Shown here piece by piece: positions 45,661 through 57,028 of a DNA stretch of 64,000 bases. The notes beneath the pieces were generated by a model that was not told the origin of the DNA, ran no database searches, and was given only the letters and a program-made list of their open reading frames with translations. The position numbers were made by a program, and so were the translations under genes. Numbering within the stretch: position 1 is the stretch's first letter; each line of letters opens with the position of its first letter. The DNA is from Schistocerca nitens (Eukaryota; Arthropoda; Insecta; Orthoptera; Acrididae), in contig NC_064615.1 of the NCBI RefSeq assembly GCF_023898315.1, positions 1,185,893,413-1,185,957,412 on the forward strand. The letters are read 5' to 3'.

Positions 45661-46580
45661 AGAAAAGTAAGTGAGATAATTATGGCAGCCTACAACGTCA
45701 CTTACAGACTGCGTGACTCCCAGTGCTGAAACTTCATCGACGTAACAGATGTTGCACTGTAGCTGCCTGATATTAGTGAGTTACTGCACACGAATCAAGT
45801 AAACATGAATGGTCCTAGGTAACGATTTCACGAAACGTTGTTACTTCCATGTGTCATTTCCACCATAACACCTGATCGGTGTTAGTACCAATATTAACGA
45901 GGAGAGAGAAACAGGAATTTCCGATTTTCACGTATTGGAGATTTTAATGCATCATGCAGAAGGTATTATCAGAGTTATAAATATGAATGCCTCTACTTCC
46001 TTTTGCGACTCTTAACAGCTACATATACATATAATTATTTTTCTTTGTGTGCAGCTATGGCAGAGTATGTTACGAATTCTAAAAGTTCAGTGGTCCCCTT
46101 GTAAAATTAATATTAAAAGTTTGTACTTTAATGTTCGGTTGCATGTATTAATATTATGCCAGCCATCTAATGGCTTACAAAGCCTCGATTCGATCTGTTA
46201 AATGTCCTTGGATAGTTAAACTGACACGATCATTCCTTTCCCTAAATAAAAAAGGAGCTGTATCTATTCCCTACACAGCTTACTGACAGCAAACTTCAAT
46301 CAAGTTATACATCATCGTCGTTTCCATTTTGTCTACCTGCTTGATTCCTAAAGGAATTTAACGGTTACGTTATTTCACTTACTGCTGGAGGCAATACTTT
46401 ACAGTTGAGAACAACACCGTCAAAGAGGGAAAAAATTACATAGCTGCTGGATCTATTTATAAATGTTTTATGGATATTGATAACCTAACCTGCAGTGTTA
46501 TGCTTATTAGTGACATATCCAAGCTACTTTCATTTAGGTTGAGCATTCCATGTCCTGCATTAAGTTCCTGGCTTACAAGG
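45661..46580. other. Unassigned AT-rich DNA
   Basis: No motif-bearing frame or repeat recognised. Confidence 0.4.
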
Positions 46581-48043
46581 GGAAGGCCTCAGACACGGCC
46601 AACCGATTAGCCTCAAATTTGGCAGGTCGCTTGAGTACAACCTAAAACGAAGGACTCCAAGATATTTTGGGTCAACACCCCCGCAATTTTGAGAAAATCA
46701 CCCCTAAAGTTTATGACGAGCAATCGACTCAAAATTGGAGGGATCGATAGATAATTGTAAATAGCACATTTTTCATCATCAGGTATGGGGTCCGCAAATG
46801 CAAACTTTTCCAGAAATCGAGGAAAGAAACTTCTATAACTGCCGCTTCTGTAAACACATGGTAAAGGCTTTTTGGCGACAGCGCCGATAGCGCAACGGCT
46901 AAGGTAACTCGCTGGGAATCGGTAAACCGGGCTCCGAATTTCCTAGAAACCTTCATGGTAGTACTTCAATATCAACAAACGACATTTCGTTCGTCAGCTC
47001 CAAAAATCGCTCGACGATAGCCGCTCATATCAATCAGGAACGCCGAGAAACAGAACAGCCTGCTTCCAGTAGTGCATTGATAATGCATCTGTCTTGCAAC
47101 ACTTTTACAAACCAAAACACAGCATCGGTAATACTGTGACAGGCTCCCAAATATATATAACAGCGCTAGTCGAAGGGTGTACACCCTCCATTATTCAGAT
47201 TACGCACCTGAAAGATATGACACAACAAACAATAACTAGTTACTACGGCATAAACAGACGAGCTAATTACTACAAACTTCATACAGTACTCGTCATACGT
47301 TACTTCGGAGCATTAACGATGAAAAAATCACTATATGTATACGCGAGGTTCGCGGCAACTCTTTCCGATTGACTTCTGTAAGGCTCGTGCTGGACACTTT
47401 CAAAAGAACTCTCCCCGCGTGCTTTCTGTCCCGTGCCTCGCTGTAAACAAGCGTCGCGTGGTTGGCTATCTGTGATGCCTCGTGAGGAACTCGCAGCACT
47501 CTTACTCAGACAAGGATTAAAACTTTAATACTTTACTAACTCACAGCGTTTGGGAAATTAGATTGCCTACCTTATTATTATCATTCCTTATTGATTTACT
47601 TACCTTATGAACCCTCCTATCCCTATCAATTGAGATATGGAAAAATACAAACGAAAAGGAAAATATTCGCTAGGTTTCTTCGAGATTCTAACCCGGGTTC
47701 TCCGATTCCCAGCCACTTACCTTGGCCGTTGCGCTATCAGTGCTGTCGGCGTTAAGCATTTACCATGTGGGCACAGAAGCGGCAGTTGTAAAAGTTTCTT
47801 ACCTTCATTTCTGGAAAAGTATGCGTTTTCGGACCCCATACCTAATGATGAAACATGCTCTGTTTACAGTTATCTATTGATGCCGCCAATTTTGAGTCGA
47901 TTGCTCATCATAATCTTTAGGGGTGATTTTCTCAAAATTGCGAGGGTGTTGACCCAAAATATCTAAGATTCCTTCGTTTTAGGTTGTACACAAGCGACCT
48001 GCCAAATTTGAACCGAATCGGTTGGCCGTGTCTGAGGCCTTCC
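46581..48043. mobile_element. 1.46 kb element with ~370-base inverted arms carrying tRNA-like boxes
   Basis: The left arm (46581-46952) and right arm (47668-48043) are inverted relatives. Outer ends are GGAAGGCCTCAGACACGGCC and its complement ending in GAGGCCTTCC; AAATTTGGCAGGTCGCTTG, AGAAAATCACCCCTAAAG and GACTCAAAATTGG all recur inverted. Toward the centre each arm has a tRNA-like module: A-box-like TAGCGCAACGG at 46888-46898 and (complement) 47736-47726, and a B-box-like segment at 46930-46943 and 47693-47682. The 715-base middle has only short frames without motifs. It could be a non-autonomous DNA element with long terminal repeats, or two converging copies of a tRNA-containing repeat. 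No target duplication was found. Confidence 0.7.
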
Positions 48044-49465
48044 AAAGCCTTTCGGATGCGTGTAAATTTCTCTCTGCTCGTTAACATCTGTGCTGTGTTT
48101 CCCTCACGCGACCTCTTGTTCTATACAGTTTACATGCAGTGTTAGTTGGTGCTCTTCTCAGTTACGAGTACCGACTACCGCATGTGAGAGTCATAGTAAA
48201 AGTGATATTGTGTGACTCGTTATGACCAGGTAGATACCCGGCAGGGTTTGCTGATAGACAGAAAATTCGTGGTGGATTTCAACACACAGCACACAAGACC
48301 AGTCCACCACTGTGAACCATGTATGTCCACAGCACTACAGGTACGTCACGTGATACCTCTCGAGCTGTTAATTTCATCGAGCAACAGCAAGCACAGCGAG
48401 TAAATGCTGCATTAAAACTGCTGCTGCCAAAGACAGGAATGTAAAGACACAATGTGTCCTCCTTAGCCATCACCTGCCTTCGATATATTGTCAGTTTGCT
48501 GCACAGCTCCTCCAAATCTATTTGAACGATTCGCATCTTTGTACCTCACTAAACATTTTCGATTGGCATCGTAAGTTTGACGCCATTGTCAGCTCCTATA
48601 CCAACATTAACATGCTTACTCTGTTCTCGGGTTGTGCTAGAGTTTTTACGGTGACAGCAAGGTTACTTCACCACGGACCTGCATTGTAATCAGAGAGAGA
48701 ATTTAACCACATATTTACCCTCCCAAAAGCATCCGAAAGTACAGCTGGCAGCAGACCCTGTTTCAAAAGTCTTTTATTCAGTGTGAGGATGTTGGGTGCC
48801 TCTCCAGCTCAGGAGATGACACCGTCCTTAGTCTGAATAAGTTCACTCCTCCTATTTCACTAGGAGCGCCATGTTGCTGTAATGAACAGAGTCAGACCGA
48901 TGTAGTAAATGTACGTCCTCGTTCCGCTCGAAGTTAGTAAACAGTACTTTAGCAGTTTTTCAATGCATTTTAGATATCCGTCAACCAACACAAACACATC
49001 AATCATTAACCACGTAATCGACTATCGTCTGAGGAACACTCCTTAGCCATCGAATTCGTATGATCTGAGTGCCAAAATTGCAATTTACAGGGGCTGTGCT
49101 GCTCTAGTTGGGAGTTAATGTCTGTGAAATGCTAGTTACTGCACTTGAAAGGAGAATGCTGTGCACATTTCGTTCGGTGTCCCTATTACATAGTGCCAGA
49201 GACTAGTTTGAGAGAGTCTTGGTAGAACACTGGGGCATCAGCTACTCAGTCACTGTGGAAGACGAGGTTAACCGTATATGTCATCACCTTTGGACAGCTG
49301 TTCGGAAACGCTCCACAATGCCACAAACTCTACCTGTTTCCATATGTTGCAATGTCTTTCACATTTATTATCAGTAAGAAACATCATCTCTGTGTTTTAA
49401 TTCTGCCCTCCCATGTGTTGTGGTAGCAGCATAGTTTACACCATGCGATGTCCAACTTTCTGTGG
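48044..49465. other. Unassigned DNA
   Basis: No recognised gene, SINE or LINE motif in 1.4 kb. Frames do not exceed 85 codons. Confidence 0.4.
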
Positions 49466-49690
49466 GAGACAATATCTGCCTGCTTGGCTGAGTGGAAATG
49501 TTCGCCTACCATGCAGTGGGCTCAATTCCCGGCCGGGTTGGAGATTTTCTCTGCCCGTAGACTGGGTGTTGTTCTGTCCTTATCATCATCTCATCACCAC
49601 CAGCGCGTGAGTCCAATGTGGTGCCACCTCAAGTACCACTTGCAATTCGGCGGCCTCCTGGCCTACCAGCCATCAGTGCCACGCGATCAT
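49466..49690 (+). mobile_element. tRNA-derived SINE, third family
   Basis: A box TTGGCTGAGTGG (49484-49495), B-box-like GGGCTCAATTCCC (49518-49530), then GGCCGGGTTGGAGATTTTCT and CTGGGTGTTGTTCTGTCCTT, which match from memory a widespread locust SINE. The tail (TATCATCATCTCATCACC) and 3' part are diverged. No target duplication recognised. Confidence 0.65.
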
Positions 49691-49822
49691 TAACTTTTTG
49701 TGAGAACCAATGGACTGAAACGTGTTAATGTCTGGGTAAAACCTGACATAGACCTTGAAGGTACACTGTTTGGATGTGTTACAGCTGAGAAACAGGCATT
49801 AAACTGCTTACGAAATAACAAC

Positions 49823-49940
49823 GTGGCAACGGCCTTGCCGCAGCGGCTATACCAGGCCCCTCCTATCCGCATCCTCCACTGAGGATGACACGGCTGTCGG
49901 ATGGTCCCGGTAGGCCACTCGTGGCCTGAAGACGGAGTGC
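49823..49940 (+). mobile_element. Remnant of a SINE (possibly 5S-derived), internally deleted
   Basis: GTGGCAACGGCCTTGCCGCA and CCTCCTATCCGCATCCTC...GAGGATGACACGG, ending GTGGCCTGAAGACGGAGTGC, match the two ends of a locust SINE whose middle, in my recollection, is 5S rRNA-derived. The middle is missing here, so the ends are nearly fused. Confidence 0.4.
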
Positions 49941-50059
49941 TATGAAACAACAACACAGGAACGCTATCTTGTGATTGCTAGTCTGTGGGAGATGGTCTTC
50001 CTCCAGTACAGTCAACAAAACTCTACACAGGTTTGTGAAAGTGACTTTGATAACTGGCC

Positions 50060-50410
50060 ACATGCTCCAATGGAGCAGTACATGTATATGTAATACGCTC
50101 GATATCAACATGCATACAGTATTTGTTTTTCGATTTATTGGGAGACAGAGACATGGTAAAATCTTATTGGAGGTTCTATTACAAGGAGTGGAATGACTGT
50201 TTGAAAGTCTGGAACCAGATAGTTCATAGTTCTTTTTTTTTTTTTTTACGTACTCTGGATGTTACAAAACAGCGATGAGGAGTGCTCTCGAATGCAGTAC
50301 ATGACTGTATAGATGAAATGAACACAATCCCCTTGTCCACGACAGATTGTAATCTGCACAGATCACACCGACTTTGCTTGTAAAACGAATAGAAATCGAC
50401 TGTATCTATT
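50060..50410 (+). repeat. Dispersed repeat, inverted partner of 45275-45660
   Basis: Same ordered words as the minus-strand copy: TCCAATGGAGC, ATACGCTCGATATCAACATG, GTATTTGTTTTTCGAT, GGAGGTTCTATTACAAGGAG and CTCTGGATGTTACAAAA. It also contains a 16-base T tract near 50233-50248. Confidence 0.65.
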
Positions 50411-52809
50411 ATTGTGAAATCTGACTGTTTTCATTATTATCCTAACGACTGTGTGTTTAAAAAATACGTATTGCCACAATTTTTGTAAATGTTAAAACTG
50501 GTGCGAACTGTTACCCTGAGAAAACAGCCAGCATCCCAGTGTAAGTTACAGCATGCCAGCTGCAAGTAATGTCAAAAAAATTCAAATCATCACCAGTGCA
50601 TTACTTACGCAATTAACTTTTTAGCTAGTGTTCATATTACCATTCAGGAAGTTACTCCTACTCTCTGTTATCCAGCGAAAAGTATAGGGATGGTAGCAGT
50701 TCGCAAGCAAGCCACACCACGCGCTCTTCTTCGAATGGACAAAGCCCGGTGTGAGGGCCGTGTTTCCAGCACTTTCCTGCAGCCTTAGACAGGCACGTCC
50801 CAGGAGCACCAAGCTGGCGCGCTTTACCCATGGCAAGATATTTTTCCTCAAAGAACACCCCCCCCCCCCCCGCCCATCGGGAGGAGGGTCATTCTGAAGT
50901 GACAGGCCAATTGTGGCAGAAGACAGAGAAAAGTACATAGGGGTTTTAGAAAATGGGTACTATATGATTAGTATTTTGCAACAAGAGCACGCAGTCTGAC
51001 TTCTTGTGCGAGATTTGATGAGCTTTTACTGGCTCACTTCAGAATCGAACGGTCGACTACAGTGTGGGTGGTAGCCCGCTAAAGCCACTGGGCAGTATTC
51101 CACCCTCGGGGGGCGACCAAAAGGGCACGTCCTAACTGCTGCACATCTGAAAATGCATAAAATGCTGGATGACTACCTAGACTTGGGTGTATAGACAGTC
51201 TGCTGTCATTTACTTTTTTAATACTTTTAGAATGTTTTTGTCATATGAACATACTGGGAAATGTAGTACGAAACACTTAGCCGGAGACTTTTGATTGTTC
51301 TCTCTTTGAGTCCGTGTTAGCTGGAGAATGACGTGTTACATTGCCCTTAAGGCAAGAAATTTATTTAAATTTAATGGTACTGAAGGTTTTATTGTGCCTC
51401 ACGGTACGGGAGTATAGATGTAACTTGTCAATAAGCGCACTGAACTAACTTCTATCAAATATTATATGCTGTCAGGAAAGTTTGATTCGCTGCTCTGACC
51501 TAGACATTCCTTATTTTGTATGTGGGGTAGCCTTGTACAATATTTGGTGTATATTCGTCGTATTCCAGAGTTACCAGCTGACTAGCACTAATTTACCGAG
51601 CTGGAGACAGACGGAGATGCCGAGGTAACAGAGGAGCTGGCGGTGGGGATTCCAGCACACGGCCGACCCCACCACTCTGTCTTGCTGGCGCCATTCTTCG
51701 TAAGGATCCTCTGGACCAGGGGTGCTCGACCTGACATCTATTACGTGAAATTTAGTCCATTTAGAGATCTTCAAACTTAACCCTAGCAGTATCGACTCAT
51801 TTTCAGTAATACACATTACCAAGTGACCCATATAAAATTAAAAAGAAAACAAAATTCGACAATTTTTTTGTCTTCATTAACTACATGCTCTTTTAAGATG
51901 TACTGACATGTAAGCAGACCCAGAACCTGAAAATATGTTTTACTACACTCTTAGTTCTACCAACGACTTTCAGTAATGTATGCTGCTATGGGCAGGGTTA
52001 CTTTATGACCACAACAAAAATTTTTTAAAAATTCAAATTTCGTTACTTCTTGTTGAATTTCACTCACGACATAACCTCTAAAGGGGGACTGACGTACAAG
52101 TTGCGCCCTGAACCCGCAAATACTAAAAATGACTTTCACTGTGAAAAGTCACATTTAGTACTAAGACATAAATTTTGGGTTCGCTGAAAAATTTAAAACA
52201 TTTATATACTTTGGTAGAAGACTTCATTAAAAACAATAAATACTTTTTTCAGAATTTTAAAGTACGAATACAAGTTGATTACAGTATTTGTAAAACATGG
52301 GCACGGAAGTACCACTCCCCACTTTCTCCCTGGTATTGCGAGGATTAAAAATTCGTAAAGATTTATGCAAAAAAGAACACCATAGTTAAAACTCAAAACT
52401 ATCCATTTTAATTACATAAAATGCATAAAAGAGAATTTTATCGCCATGAAAAGTTGTACGCCTGCTACTTAATCTCCAATATATTACATTTGTGAAAAAA
52501 ATTATACACCATCGCAAATGTTAATAAACGTTTGCTGAGATACTTGGCACTGCACATCGTTGGCATTTGTACTGGATTCTGGTGAATAATTTGTCAGCGC
52601 CAACTGTATACTATATGAAATATGAGAATCAGTCAGTTTATTTCTAAAATTAGATTTCACTATGTTCAACGTTCAAATCGCAGCCTCGCTTTCATAAGAT
52701 AATGCAAAGAAAGATACAACATATGATGCCCACTTCTACAATGTTAGAATAGGTTCTTACACATACTTATCTCTGAAAGTTACCTTCACTGAATACTGAG
52801 TTAAAGGAA
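50411..52809. other. Unassigned DNA, 2.4 kb
   Basis: A C tract lies near 50858-50871. At 51040-51085 the minus strand has a weak B-box-like CGTTCGATTCT, which might be a worn SINE. The minus frame 51571-51831 (86 codons) has no motif I recognise. Nothing else supported. Confidence 0.4.
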
Positions 52810-53735
52810 ATATCATTTTGAAATCGAATTATTTCCTCTTCAGATTCAGTCTCACTAGAAGAGGAATATCTTCCACATCCATTTTTTGGATAAGTTCTGC
52901 TATGAAAGCTAGAACAAGCTTCGTGGTCTTGAAATCTGAAAATCGGTTTTCAAATTCCGTGTTTAGCGCTGTCAGGTTGGCCGCATACTTCTGTCCAGGT
53001 CATCGATCCAATGGTGTTTGATGATTCGACAGTATTGATTTTATTTGAGAAAGTGTTTCACATTTAATTTCTGTAACAGTGATATCAAAAGGTCACGTTT
53101 TTGCACGAAACACTGTACAGAAGACATAAGAGTTATGACGGTTTTGTTTTTGCCTCGAAGCTCTTTGTTTAACTCATTTAGTTTAACTGTCATATCTGTT
53201 AAAAATGCCAGATCCAACAACTAGGTCACATCGTACAGTTGTGGGTAATCTTCCTTTCCTTCACACGCAAAAGATTTCATCGCTGGCAGAATTTCTCTAA
53301 ATCTGTTGAGAACCATACCTTTACTCAGCCACCGAAGTTGACAATGCAATAGCTGTCCAATTCTTCTTCTAGAGCTCTAAACTTTCTTCTCTGTAGTGAC
53401 TCTGAGCTAACTGAATTCGCAATTTTTATGAGAATAGTCATAACATGTTCGATATTGAAAATATGTCCAGAAAGCACTCGGTGACGCACGATGCAGTGAT
53501 ACTGGAAGAGAAGTGAGAAAGGTTCATCGTTCGCACATCAGGTAGCAAATGCTTTGTGTTTGCCGACCGTGCAAAGTGCTGCATCAGTAGTAATAGATGA
53601 AAGTTTCTGAATCGACAAATCATATTCAGAAACGACGGATCTGAATGCACTGTAAAAATCCTCTTCTCGTGTCGTGACTTTTGCGGTCAAAACTATAACC
53701 AAATCTTTTACAATGAAATCGGAAAACATCGTTTA
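52810..53735 (-). pseudogene. hAT-type transposase remnant (GTF2IRD2/ZBED-like)
   Basis: Minus-strand frames read MFSDFIVKDLVIVLTAKVTT, then SITTDAALCTVGKHKAF (53538-53729), then, across frame changes, QLRWLSKGMVLNRFREILPA (53340-53281), YPQLYDV, LDLAFLTDMTVKLNELNKEL and a C-terminal block with LRGKNKTVITLMSSVQCF. The RWLS.G.VL.RF and LAFL.D.T..LN.LN.. patterns are characteristic of the hAT transposases related to vertebrate GTF2IRD2 and ZBED5. Several stops are present; the N-terminal zinc finger, the first catalytic part and the C-terminal dimerisation part are missing. These enzymes cut and paste with 8-base target duplications; ends were not identified. Confidence 0.7.
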
Positions 53736-54057
53736 ACAAAAATAAGTTGTGAATCGACTCCATCTAGTGACTCGTTTAACTATAATGAGAAACACAAGCA
53801 GTATTGGAAATCTGTTGCGAGTTGGCCTTTTATATTGTATGCCGTTAATTCCACTTTTCTTGTTGTAGCAGGTCTTGACAGAGGGATGTCTCTGACGGCT
53901 GATATTATCTCTGACTTGTTTTTGAATGCCGACTACAAAGACTCACTAGTCGCCACAAAGCGCTTATTAACAACAGTGCCACTGTAAAATGGTTTCGTCA
54001 GTACTTGAGATACACGAAATGGTGCTACGTTTGATGAAACTGGTGACGTTTTAGGGA
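53736..54057. other. Unassigned DNA between the hAT and Gypsy remnants
   Basis: No motif recognised. It may hold the decayed upstream part of the Gypsy fragment. Confidence 0.35.
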
Positions 54058-54210
54058 CACATTATTTCTTCTGAAGGCATTCAGCCGAATCCTGAAAAGT
54101 TAGAAGAAATTACAGCCATTCCAGTTCCATCCAGAAAAAAAACTAGTCCGCAGTTTTCTAGGTCTCGTAAATTTTTACCGTCGTTTTCTGAATATGCAAA
54201 TTTTAGTTAC
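54058..54210 (+). pseudogene. Ty3/Gypsy LTR retrotransposon, RT fragment
   Basis: The frame from 54058 reads HIISSEGIQPNPEKLEEITA followed by IPVPSRKKTSPQF and a damaged RKFLPSF. This is the conserved segment after the RT palm of Gypsy elements, where G-HIIS..GI.P.PEK...I..FP.P is followed by the RSFLGL..FYRRF block. About 45 residues survive, without stops within the core. No LTRs located. Confidence 0.65.
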
Positions 54211-54705
54211 AGCAAAACTTTGTTCTCTCGCTGAATTTGTACAGGCGTTACAAAAAATGAATGCTGTGGTCGTAGTTTACTTTTTAAGAATGTAGAGAGT
54301 CCTCCTCCTCGACTCACTACCGACAGCTTTATGAACTTTTCTAGAACAGCGTTCAGTATTCCCCTTTCCAGGAATGGCTACAGTAGTGTTGTACATCAAA
54401 CATGTACGTCTATCGTTATGCACTATAACAAAAAACTGTTGTTGCCAGTCGCGACGGAAGCGGTACGTTTCCCCGTGTTTAGCGGCACTTGGCTTTCACG
54501 AACGCGATACTGACGTGAGCAGGCGGAGCCCGCGCCGACGGGGCCCGCGCTCTGCAGCAGGAGAGGCGGCCGGCTGGCGCGAACGGAGGCGCTGGTGTCA
54601 GGTTCAGCGCCTACAAACACCGTGCAAAATACTCTTCGCGAACAAACTGGTAATTTACAAAACAGCTTATTTCGGACAAATGTTTTATGATGGATTCGTA
54701 AAGCC
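54211..54705. other. Unassigned DNA with a GC-rich pocket
   Basis: 54515-54610 is GC-rich (GGCGGAGCCCGCGCCGACGG), unlike its flanks. It could be part of an LTR or leader of a Gypsy-type element given its neighbours; no direct proof. Confidence 0.3.
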
Positions 54706-54786
54706 ATGGCGAGTGCCCCTGCTCAGGACGAACGCGTAGAATACAAAATTCAGCAGCAGATGGAGCAAGTTAGCCAAGACAAGTAG
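54706..54786 (+). pseudogene. Possible Gypsy gag N-terminus, 26 codons
   Basis: An ATG in good context (AAGCCATGG) opens a 26-codon frame, MASAPAQDERVEYKIQQQME and a few more residues, ending in TAG. The style (short acidic start, then a QQQMEQ run) resembles gag starts of insect Gypsy elements. Too short for the frame track to matter on its own; it is supported only by similarity of style and by the nearby Gypsy RT fragment. Confidence 0.25.
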
Positions 54787-55054
54787 ACGACCAATAGGGA
54801 AGCTGCAGGTACAATAAAAACACGTGTAAAATGAACGCAGTGGTGAAGCAATTGTTGGAAAAAGTTAAAAGTCACAGACTACTATACAAAACTTTTGGTG
54901 CGGAAAAAACGTCTTTCTTTGTGAGTGTAGCGCACAGTGAATGTGAGATTTTTTTTTTGTGTATCCTAGCGTACACTCCTTAATAAGGAGTACTTTTGTA
55001 ATACAGACAATTTATATTCTCTTTACTTTCGTTCCTACCCTACTTTTGGATCTT
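54787..55054. other. Unassigned DNA
   Basis: AT-rich; no recognised content. Confidence 0.4.
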
Positions 55055-55101
55055 CACTGAAGAGCCAAAGAAACTGGTACACCTGCCTAATATCGTGTAG
55101 G

Positions 55102-55287
55102 CCGGCCGAAGTGGCCGTGCGGTTAAAGGCGCTGCAGTCTGGAACCGCAAGACCGCTACGGTCGCAGGTTCGAATCCTGCCTCGGGCATGGATGTTTGTG
55201 ATGTCCTTAGGTTAGTTAGGTTTAACTAGTTCTAAGTTCTAGGGGACTAATGACCTCAGCAGTTGAGTCCCATAGTTCTCAGAGCCA
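55102..55287 (+). mobile_element. tRNA-derived SINE, main family, copy 4 (nested in Tc1)
   Basis: A box TGGCCGTGCGG (55112-55122), B box GGTTCGAATCC (55167-55177), full family body. The 14-base TAATATCGTGTAGG flanks it at 55088-55101 and 55288-55301, within transposon sequence, so it is younger than the Tc1 copy. Confidence 0.9.
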
Positions 55288-55301
55288 TAATATCGTGTAG
55301 G

Positions 55302-56510
55302 GCCCCCGAGAGAACGCACAAGTGCCGCAACAGCAGGACGTACGTGGACTCAACTAATGTCTGAAGTAGTGCAGGAGGAAACTGACACCACGAATCCTGC
55401 AGAGCTGTCCGTAAATCCGTAAGAGTGCGACGGGGTGGATATCTCTTCTGAGTTGGGTTGGGCTGATTTGGGGGAAGAAACCAAACAGCGAGGTCATCGG
55501 TCTCATCGGATTAAGGAAGGATGGGGAAGGAAGTCGGTGGTGCCCTGTCAGAGGAACCATCCCGACATTTGCCTGAAGCGATTTAGGGAAATCACGGAAA
55601 ACCTAAATCAGGATGGCTGGAGACGGGATTGAACCGTCGTCCTCCCGAATCTGAATCCAGTGTGCTAACCAGTGCGCCACCTCGCCCGGTGATCTGAACA
55701 GCACGTTGCAAGGCATACCAGGCATGCTCAATAATGTTCATCTCTGGGGAGTTTAGTGGCCAGCGGAAGTGTTTAAACTCAGAAGAGTGTTCCTGGAGCC
55801 ACTCTGTAGCAATTTTGGACGTGTGAGGTGTCGCATTGTCCTGACGGAATTTCCCAAACCCGTCAGAATGCACAATGGACATGAATAGATGCAAGTGATC
55901 GGACAGGATGCTTACGTTCATGTCACCGTATCTAGGCGTATCAGGGGTCCCATATCATTCCACCTGCACACGCCTCACACCATTACAGAGCGTCCACCAG
56001 CTGGAACAGCCCCCCGCTTACCTGTACACGATACAATTTGAAACGACACTTGTTAGAGCAGGCAAATATTTTCCACTCATCAACAGTACAATGTCGGTGT
56101 TGACGGTCCCAGGCGAGGCGTAAAACTTTGTGTCGTGCAGTCATGAAGGGTACACAAGTGGGCCTTCGGCTTCGAAAGCCCATATCGGTGATGTTTTGTT
56201 AAATGGTTCACACGCTGACACTTGTTGACGTCCCAGCGTTGAAATCTGCAGCAATTTGCGGAAGGGTTGCACTTCTGTCACATCGAACGATTCTCTTCAG
56301 TCGTCGTTGGCATCGTTCTTGCTTTTTCGGCCGCAGCGATGTCGGAGATTTGATTTTTACCGGGGATTCCTGACATTCACGGTGCACTAGTGAAATGGTC
56401 TATGGGAAAATCCCCAAGTTCAATGCTACCTCAGAGATGCTGTTTACTATCGCTCGTGCGCCGATTGTAGCAGCATGTTCAAACTCGTTTAAACCTTCAT
56501 AACCTGCCGT
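55302..56510 (-). pseudogene. Tc1/mariner transposase, 36-residue D-to-E spacing, inactivated
   Basis: Read from 56510 on the minus strand: the expected start Met codon is ACG, then AGYEGLNEFEHAATIGARAI and NSISEVALNLG form the N-terminal DNA-binding helix region. Frame changes follow; RHKVLRLAWDRQHRHCTVDE precedes a damaged first catalytic block (IFACSNKCRF where a SDESRF-like block is expected). The clearest part (minus frame 55592-55921) has FRQDNATPHTSKIATEWLQE and PEMNIIEHAWYALQRAV with the second Asp and the Glu; 36 residues lie between them instead of 34. A SINE cuts the C-terminal region. Non-functional. Confidence 0.78.
55453..55690 (-). mobile_element. tRNA-derived SINE, fourth family (nested in Tc1)
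   Basis: Minus-strand head with A box TGGCGCACTGG (55679-55669) and B box GGTTCAATCCC (55635-55625), followed by TCCTGATTTAGGTTTTCCGT and CGATGACCTCGCTGTTTGGT. The Tc1 sequence resumes on either side (CTCTTCTGAG and GATCTGAACAGCACG), so the insertion point is clear, but the target duplication is short and uncertain. Confidence 0.82.
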
Positions 56511-56650
56511 TGTAGCAGCAGTAACCGATCTAACTGCGCCAAACACTTGTCTTTTATAGGCGTTGCCGACCGCAGCGCCGTATTCTGCCTGTTTCCATAC
56601 CTCTGTATTTGAATACGCAAGCCGATACCAGTTTCTTGGGCGCTTCAGTG

Positions 56651-57028
56651 TAGATATAATTGTAGATGTAGAAGGCAACCAAAACAGGTTGAAATTCATT
56701 TATTATTCTACAACTATTTACACGTGTATTATATCATAGTTCATTCCACTTTGATCAAAAAATCGGAAATCATTATGTTGCACTGTTTACGCGACGTCAG
56801 TGCTAACGACAATACTCAATGGTCCGCATACAGAATTTATCCTTACATGGATATTGTTCGTGTTGACAAGAATTGTTAAATTATCGATACACGGCTGTTT
56901 GACAATTGCGGGAAATTTTTACATCATAGTTGTGGTACAGAATACCCAAGTCTAATTTTGCATGCTAGTGGTAGTGGTTGCTGGTAGAGGAGGTGTCTGA
57001 TGATTTGAGACTGTAAATAAATCATTCT
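56651..57028. other. Unassigned AT-rich DNA
   Basis: TAGATATAATTGTAGATGTAG just after the Tc1 end hints at the LINE 3' tail motif, but nothing upstream supports it. No gene. Confidence 0.35.

Larger units (their letters stand above)
55055..56650 (-). mobile_element. Tc1/mariner-type transposon with two nested SINEs
   Basis: The left end CACTGAAGAGCCAAAGAAAC and the right end, complement of GTTTCTTGGGCGCTTCAGTG, are inverted repeats with about two mismatches. A TA follows on the right; the left has TT in place of TA. The transposase lies on the minus strand. Two SINEs (55102-55287 and 55453-55690) interrupt it; without them the element is about 1.17 kb. From memory this is a widely repeated locust Tc1-like family. 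Confidence 0.85.

Noticed and set aside
51040..51085. Minus-strand tRNA-like segment with CGTTCGATTCT
   Set aside because: The A box and folding are not convincing and no family body follows, so I did not call a SINE.
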